From: Dacryopinax spathularia
Taxonomy: Eukaryota; Basidiomycota; Dacrymycetes; Dacrymycetales; Dacrymycetaceae
Assembly: GCA_037974965.1 (NCBI GenBank)
Contig: JBBPFI010000003.1
Span: forward strand, 1,922,001-1,986,000
Reading direction: 5' to 3'
DNA: 64,000 nucleotides
Every line of letters starts with the position of its first letter. The stretch's first letter is position 1. The notes below the pieces were generated by a model. That model ran no database searches. It had not been told where the DNA came from and was given only the letters and a program-made list of their open reading frames with translations. Both the position numbers and the translations under genes were made by a program. Below, piece after piece: positions 60,235 through 64,000 of this stretch.

Positions 60235-60915
60235 TATGTGATACCCAGAGCGGTGGGGAGATGTGGTTCGACTGAACGCCATGGCGTTCATATACCCTTC
60301 AACGGTTGAGATATACGGGGTACAGATGGTGTATTACATGGTGTTGTATGTATGACTGGTGCGACTTGTACGTGCAATATTAAGCTGTTACCTGTGTGAG
60401 TCTCCTCGAAGGCCCGAGTCAAACCCGGGACGCCTGTATGCTCTACGGCCAGGCGGCCCGATATGGGGAACGAAAGATGCAACGGTGGGCAGCGAGCGAC
60501 AGCTTGGGAGCGACGTTGGAAGGCGGTTGTAATGCAAGCGAGAACTAGGTTCCTGAGCATCACAAATATCTTATCCCGGGTGAGATAGTCCCACATCAGT
60601 GGACTGCAGCTGCATATCCGAGGCATGTAGATGGTCGTCCAGCCCAAAGCAGTTCTGCGGCAAGGAAAAGCAGTCGCGGTGCACGTGATTGCTCCCGGCC
60701 TCCTCAATCATTGCGACGCGTCCCTGTCACTCCTACTGACTGTACCACGACTTCTCAGCCATGCATCCACTCCGACCCCTTTAGATCACCCCAACATACT
60801 CTATACCTGCTATACTGAATTATTCCTGCTTGATATTCCTTGAAATCTTGAAACCGGCGGGCCGAATCAGAGACCTTGCTGGTGACTCCAACCCGGCTGG
60901 CTGACGAGATCAACA
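60235..60915. other. Intergenic between UBE2W and MPH1
   Basis: It carries the UBE2W 3' UTR and the MPH1 promoter. A T-arm-like fold near 60,411-60,430 was checked and rejected as a tRNA. Confidence 0.45.
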
Positions 60916-63900
60916 ATGTCGGACGAGTTCGACCAATTCGATGACTTCGACGACTCCTTTCTGAAGCAAGTCGACCTGCTCGAGAAATCAGTATCGCATG
61001 GCCGTTCAGCTACCGCGCCGGTGAAAGGCGGCACTTTCAGCGTGTTCGCTGGCAATGCCGGTCCATCGAATCGTCCTGCAGTGCAAGCTCCGAGGTCGGT
61101 GTCCGGACAGACCAGTTTAAGCCTTCGGCGACCTCCGAACGCCCCACAGGTGGAGAAACGACAAGTTGCCGGACCGTCGACATCCAGGTTCAAGCCAGTG
61201 GCGAAACCCCCTTCTTCTGACCCCTACGACCTCTCCCTTGACTTGGATGCAGCTGCGCTTGCTTCGCTCGAGCACATCGAACATACCTATCAGCGTACCG
61301 GGACCACCTCAGCAGCACCAAGATACCAAACCACGTTGTATGGCACGCTTGCGCGAACGCCCCCTCGACCGGCAAACGAGACCGGACGAGCGAACACAAG
61401 AACGGGAGAGGGAGGAGGGGCGATGGCACCTGCTCGGTCTGGTCCTTTCGGGCGGCCAAATCAGAGAACGAAGCAGTGGGATAGGACGCAATTCGCTGCA
61501 ACCGGGAAGCGGAACTTGGGCAAGGTGAAGGGGAAGAAGAGGAAACGGAAGGGGTATGATGAGTGTAGTGAAGGGGAGGAAGAGGAGGACGAGGTTGAAT
61601 TTGAGCAGTTTCCGGCTCCATTTGTATCATGTGCGTTCGGATATCTCTTCCTCGTTGAGTGACTGCTGAATCCCATTGTAGTAGGGTGCGTATGTACTAC
61701 AGTAGATTCTGCGCTCTTGCTTACTTTAACCTCGATGGGCGCTTCTTCGCAGACCGGTACGTCAACTCGCGCTCGCCGTTTGCTTCAGATGCTCATACCT
61801 CCGCAGCCACCACCCATGAAGCTTGTCCCCGACCTTGACCAAGCCAGAGAATGGATCTACCCAACCAACAAACCCATACGTGACTACCAGTACAACATTG
61901 TCCAAGCCGCCTTGTTCAAGAATACCCTGGTCGCGCTTCCAACCGGGTTGGGGAAGACATTCATCGCTGGCGTTGTGATGCTGAACTGTAAGTTCCTTGC
62001 TCACCGTTGCGGTCGTAACAACTGACCTCCGTCATACAGATTACCGTTGGTTTCCGAAAGGGAAAGTGGTTTTTGTAGCGCCTACGAAACCGCTTGTCAG
62101 CCAGCAGATTCGAGCGTGCCACGAGACGTGTGGGATTCCGAGTGAGGACGCGATCGAGATGACTGGTGAGACCAGCCAGGCGCACAGAGAGCGATACGTG
62201 CGTGACCCACCTGACCAACACATCTATGTGCTAACTCGTGCGACAGTGGCGAACCAAGCGCGTTGTATACATGACCCCCCAGACCCTGCAGAACGACCTC
62301 CTACGCGAAGTGGTCGATGCGAGGGACATCATCCTTCTCGTCGTTGACGAAGCGCACAAAGCGACGGGCAACTACGCATATGCGACCGTTGTGCGGTATA
62401 TGATGGCGAAGAACCCCCATTTCCGCGTGCTGGCGTTGACCGCTACGCCCGGCTCGAAACCGGAAGCTGTGCAGGAGGTGGTCGATAGTCTTCATATTGG
62501 ACATATCGAGATCAGGGATGAGAGGAGTTTGGATCTGAAGCAGTATATCCACGAGAAGGTAATTTGCGCGATATTCCAGCTGGGTTACTATTGCTGAATC
62601 GTGGTCAGACTATGGAGAAGTGTGTGGTGCAGATGGGAGCGTCAATCAACGCAATCAAGGACAAGCTGGTTGCGCTGATGGAGGTATGAGTTATCCATTA
62701 CGCTATGTTCCGCGAGCTGACCGCTCGCACAGAGCACCGTCAAACCCCTCCGGGGTAAAGACATCTTTCCTGAATACGTTCGACTTGCCGATATCCACCC
62801 TTACCGTTGCAAGAATTGGATAGATGACTTGCGGCGGAAACCCCAAGGTCGTCAATTTCCATGGGCGACGGCCCTGCTCATGCGCTTGCATAAACTCACT
62901 TTTGCTATGGCCTATCTATGCGAAGAAAGCGTCGAGATGGCTTACAACACCCTGCTTGACGCCGCGGGCAAGAAGACGACCCAGAAGGAGGGCGGGAACA
63001 AGCTCTCGAATGACCCGAAATTCCGCGAGCTCATCACTGAAATTGAAGACTATCGGAATGAACGCACCACCGGTGGTGCTCCTGTTGGTCATCCGAAGAT
63101 GGACAAGCTCGTCGCTGTTGCGCTGGAGCACTTCACCGCACCCGAAGACGGCGCAGAGGACACCCGTGTCATGGTATTCTGCCAATATCGCGACTGCGTC
63201 GACGAGATTGTCAAATCCCTAAACCTGCAACAGCCGATCATTCGCGCGAGCAAATTCGTCGGTCAGAGTAGCGACAAGCGTGGAGATCGGGGTATGGCGC
63301 AGAAAGATCAGATTGAGATGATCCAGCGATTCAAGAAGGGGGAGTTCAATGTCCTTGTTGCTACCTCCATCGGAGAAGAGGGTCTCGATATCGGAGAAGT
63401 CGACCTTATCATCTGTTATGACGTGCAGAAGAGCTCCATCAAAATGGTAAGACTCCATTCTCTTGGTCATATTATCAGCTTTTAAAGCTGCCGTTCAGCT
63501 CCAGCGTATCGGGCGTACTGGTCGGAAACGCACGGGCAAGATCGTCGTGCTCATGGCAGAAGGCCGTGAAGAGCCAAATTGGGATGCGGCAAATGAGAAC
63601 TATTCAACCGTACAGCAGTCCATCATCCGTGGAGACCAACTAGAGCTCTTCGATGATGATGAGCGGCTTATTCCAGACAATATTCGACCTACCGTGCGGA
63701 AACAGCTTATGGAGATCCATCCGTTTCCGCGTGGGGATGCTGCGCAAACTAGGAAGCGGTCAGCCGGTGTTCAAGGCGATCGCCCACCGAAGCGACGGAA
63801 GCGTGACGATAATCCTAGTCGAAATATCCCTCAAGGGGCGTTGTCCGGCTTCATTTCTGCAGCGAAGCTTGTCACGAAGCCAAAGAAGGTGCTCCCGGAA

Positions 63901-64000
63901 GAAATTACCATCGAACACCTCGCTAAGGACCTGGAAGAAGACGAGGATGATCTTGATATTACTCGAGGCAGGCTGAGTGCGACACCAGTATCATCACCAG
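60916..64000 (+). CDS. MPH1: FANCM/MPH1-family DNA helicase, 3' end outside the window
   Basis: A 3'-5' DNA helicase/translocase (Mph1, Fml1, FANCM) that remodels replication forks and unwinds D-loops. The acidic, Ser-rich N-terminus ([20 protein letters not shown]) is followed by a disordered basic stretch. The helicase core has [24 protein letters not shown] (Walker A), [40 protein letters not shown] (DEAH box) and [11 protein letters not shown] long insert follows, then [33 protein letters not shown] and [16 protein letters not shown] (motif VI). At least seven introns are seen so far. The C-terminus with the rest of the accessory region is cut off by the window edge. Confidence 0.93.

Noticed and set aside
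60380-60480. A minus-strand T-arm-like hairpin with GGGTTTGACTC and an A-box-like string
   Set aside because: The invariant C56 is replaced, the stem mispairs in the standard register and the acceptor stem does not form.

Overview
The window is nuclear DNA of a filamentous basidiomycete, most likely an Agaricomycete. Genes are split by many short introns (about 49-100 bp, GTNNGT donors), are packed on both strands, and include basidiomycete-type expansions such as a P450 array and X325/BIM1-like copper proteins. I found no transposable element, rRNA, tRNA or CRISPR array that I could support.

Layout. 1-11.4 kb is a core block, mostly on the minus strand: a BET double-bromodomain protein (runs off the left edge), a WDR70-like WD40 protein, an orphan acidic-tailed protein, mitochondrial frataxin and the scaffold nucleoporin NIC96/Nup93. 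12.0-21.8 kb holds four tandem plus-strand cytochrome P450 genes (A-D) with identical intron architecture. 22.1-29.3 kb holds two minus-strand core genes that interrupt the array: an oxysterol-binding protein (PH, FFAT-like motif, ORD) and the H3K79 methyltransferase DOT1. 29.7-34.5 kb holds two further P450s on the minus strand (E with a one-base frameshift, F intact), followed at 35.3-36.0 kb by a decayed P450 remnant. 36.4-39.0 kb is an RBM26/27-type RNA-binding protein.

41.4-51.5 kb is the most interesting stretch, a putative copper-acquisition neighbourhood: an X325/BIM1-like GPI-anchored protein, a mitochondrial rhodanese, a CTR copper transporter, a FRE-type metalloreductase and a second X325/BIM1-like protein. 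The expected joint action is surface capture of copper by the X325 proteins, reduction of Cu(II) by the FRE enzyme and import of Cu(I) by CTR. Two orphan TATA-driven stretches near 39.4-41.1 and 44.5-46.0 kb share short sequence blocks in the same order and flank part of this cluster.

52.0-64.0 kb returns to core genes: a Sec4/Rab8-type GTPase, the INO80 subunit ARP5, an MFS transporter, a UBE2W-type ubiquitin-conjugating enzyme whose catalytic cysteine lies in a 19-nt exon, and the FANCM-family helicase MPH1 (runs off the right edge).

Exon boundaries were read by eye from GT/AG sites, reading frame and agreement between paralogues. No alignment or database search was run. P450 family numbers and any expression claims remain open.
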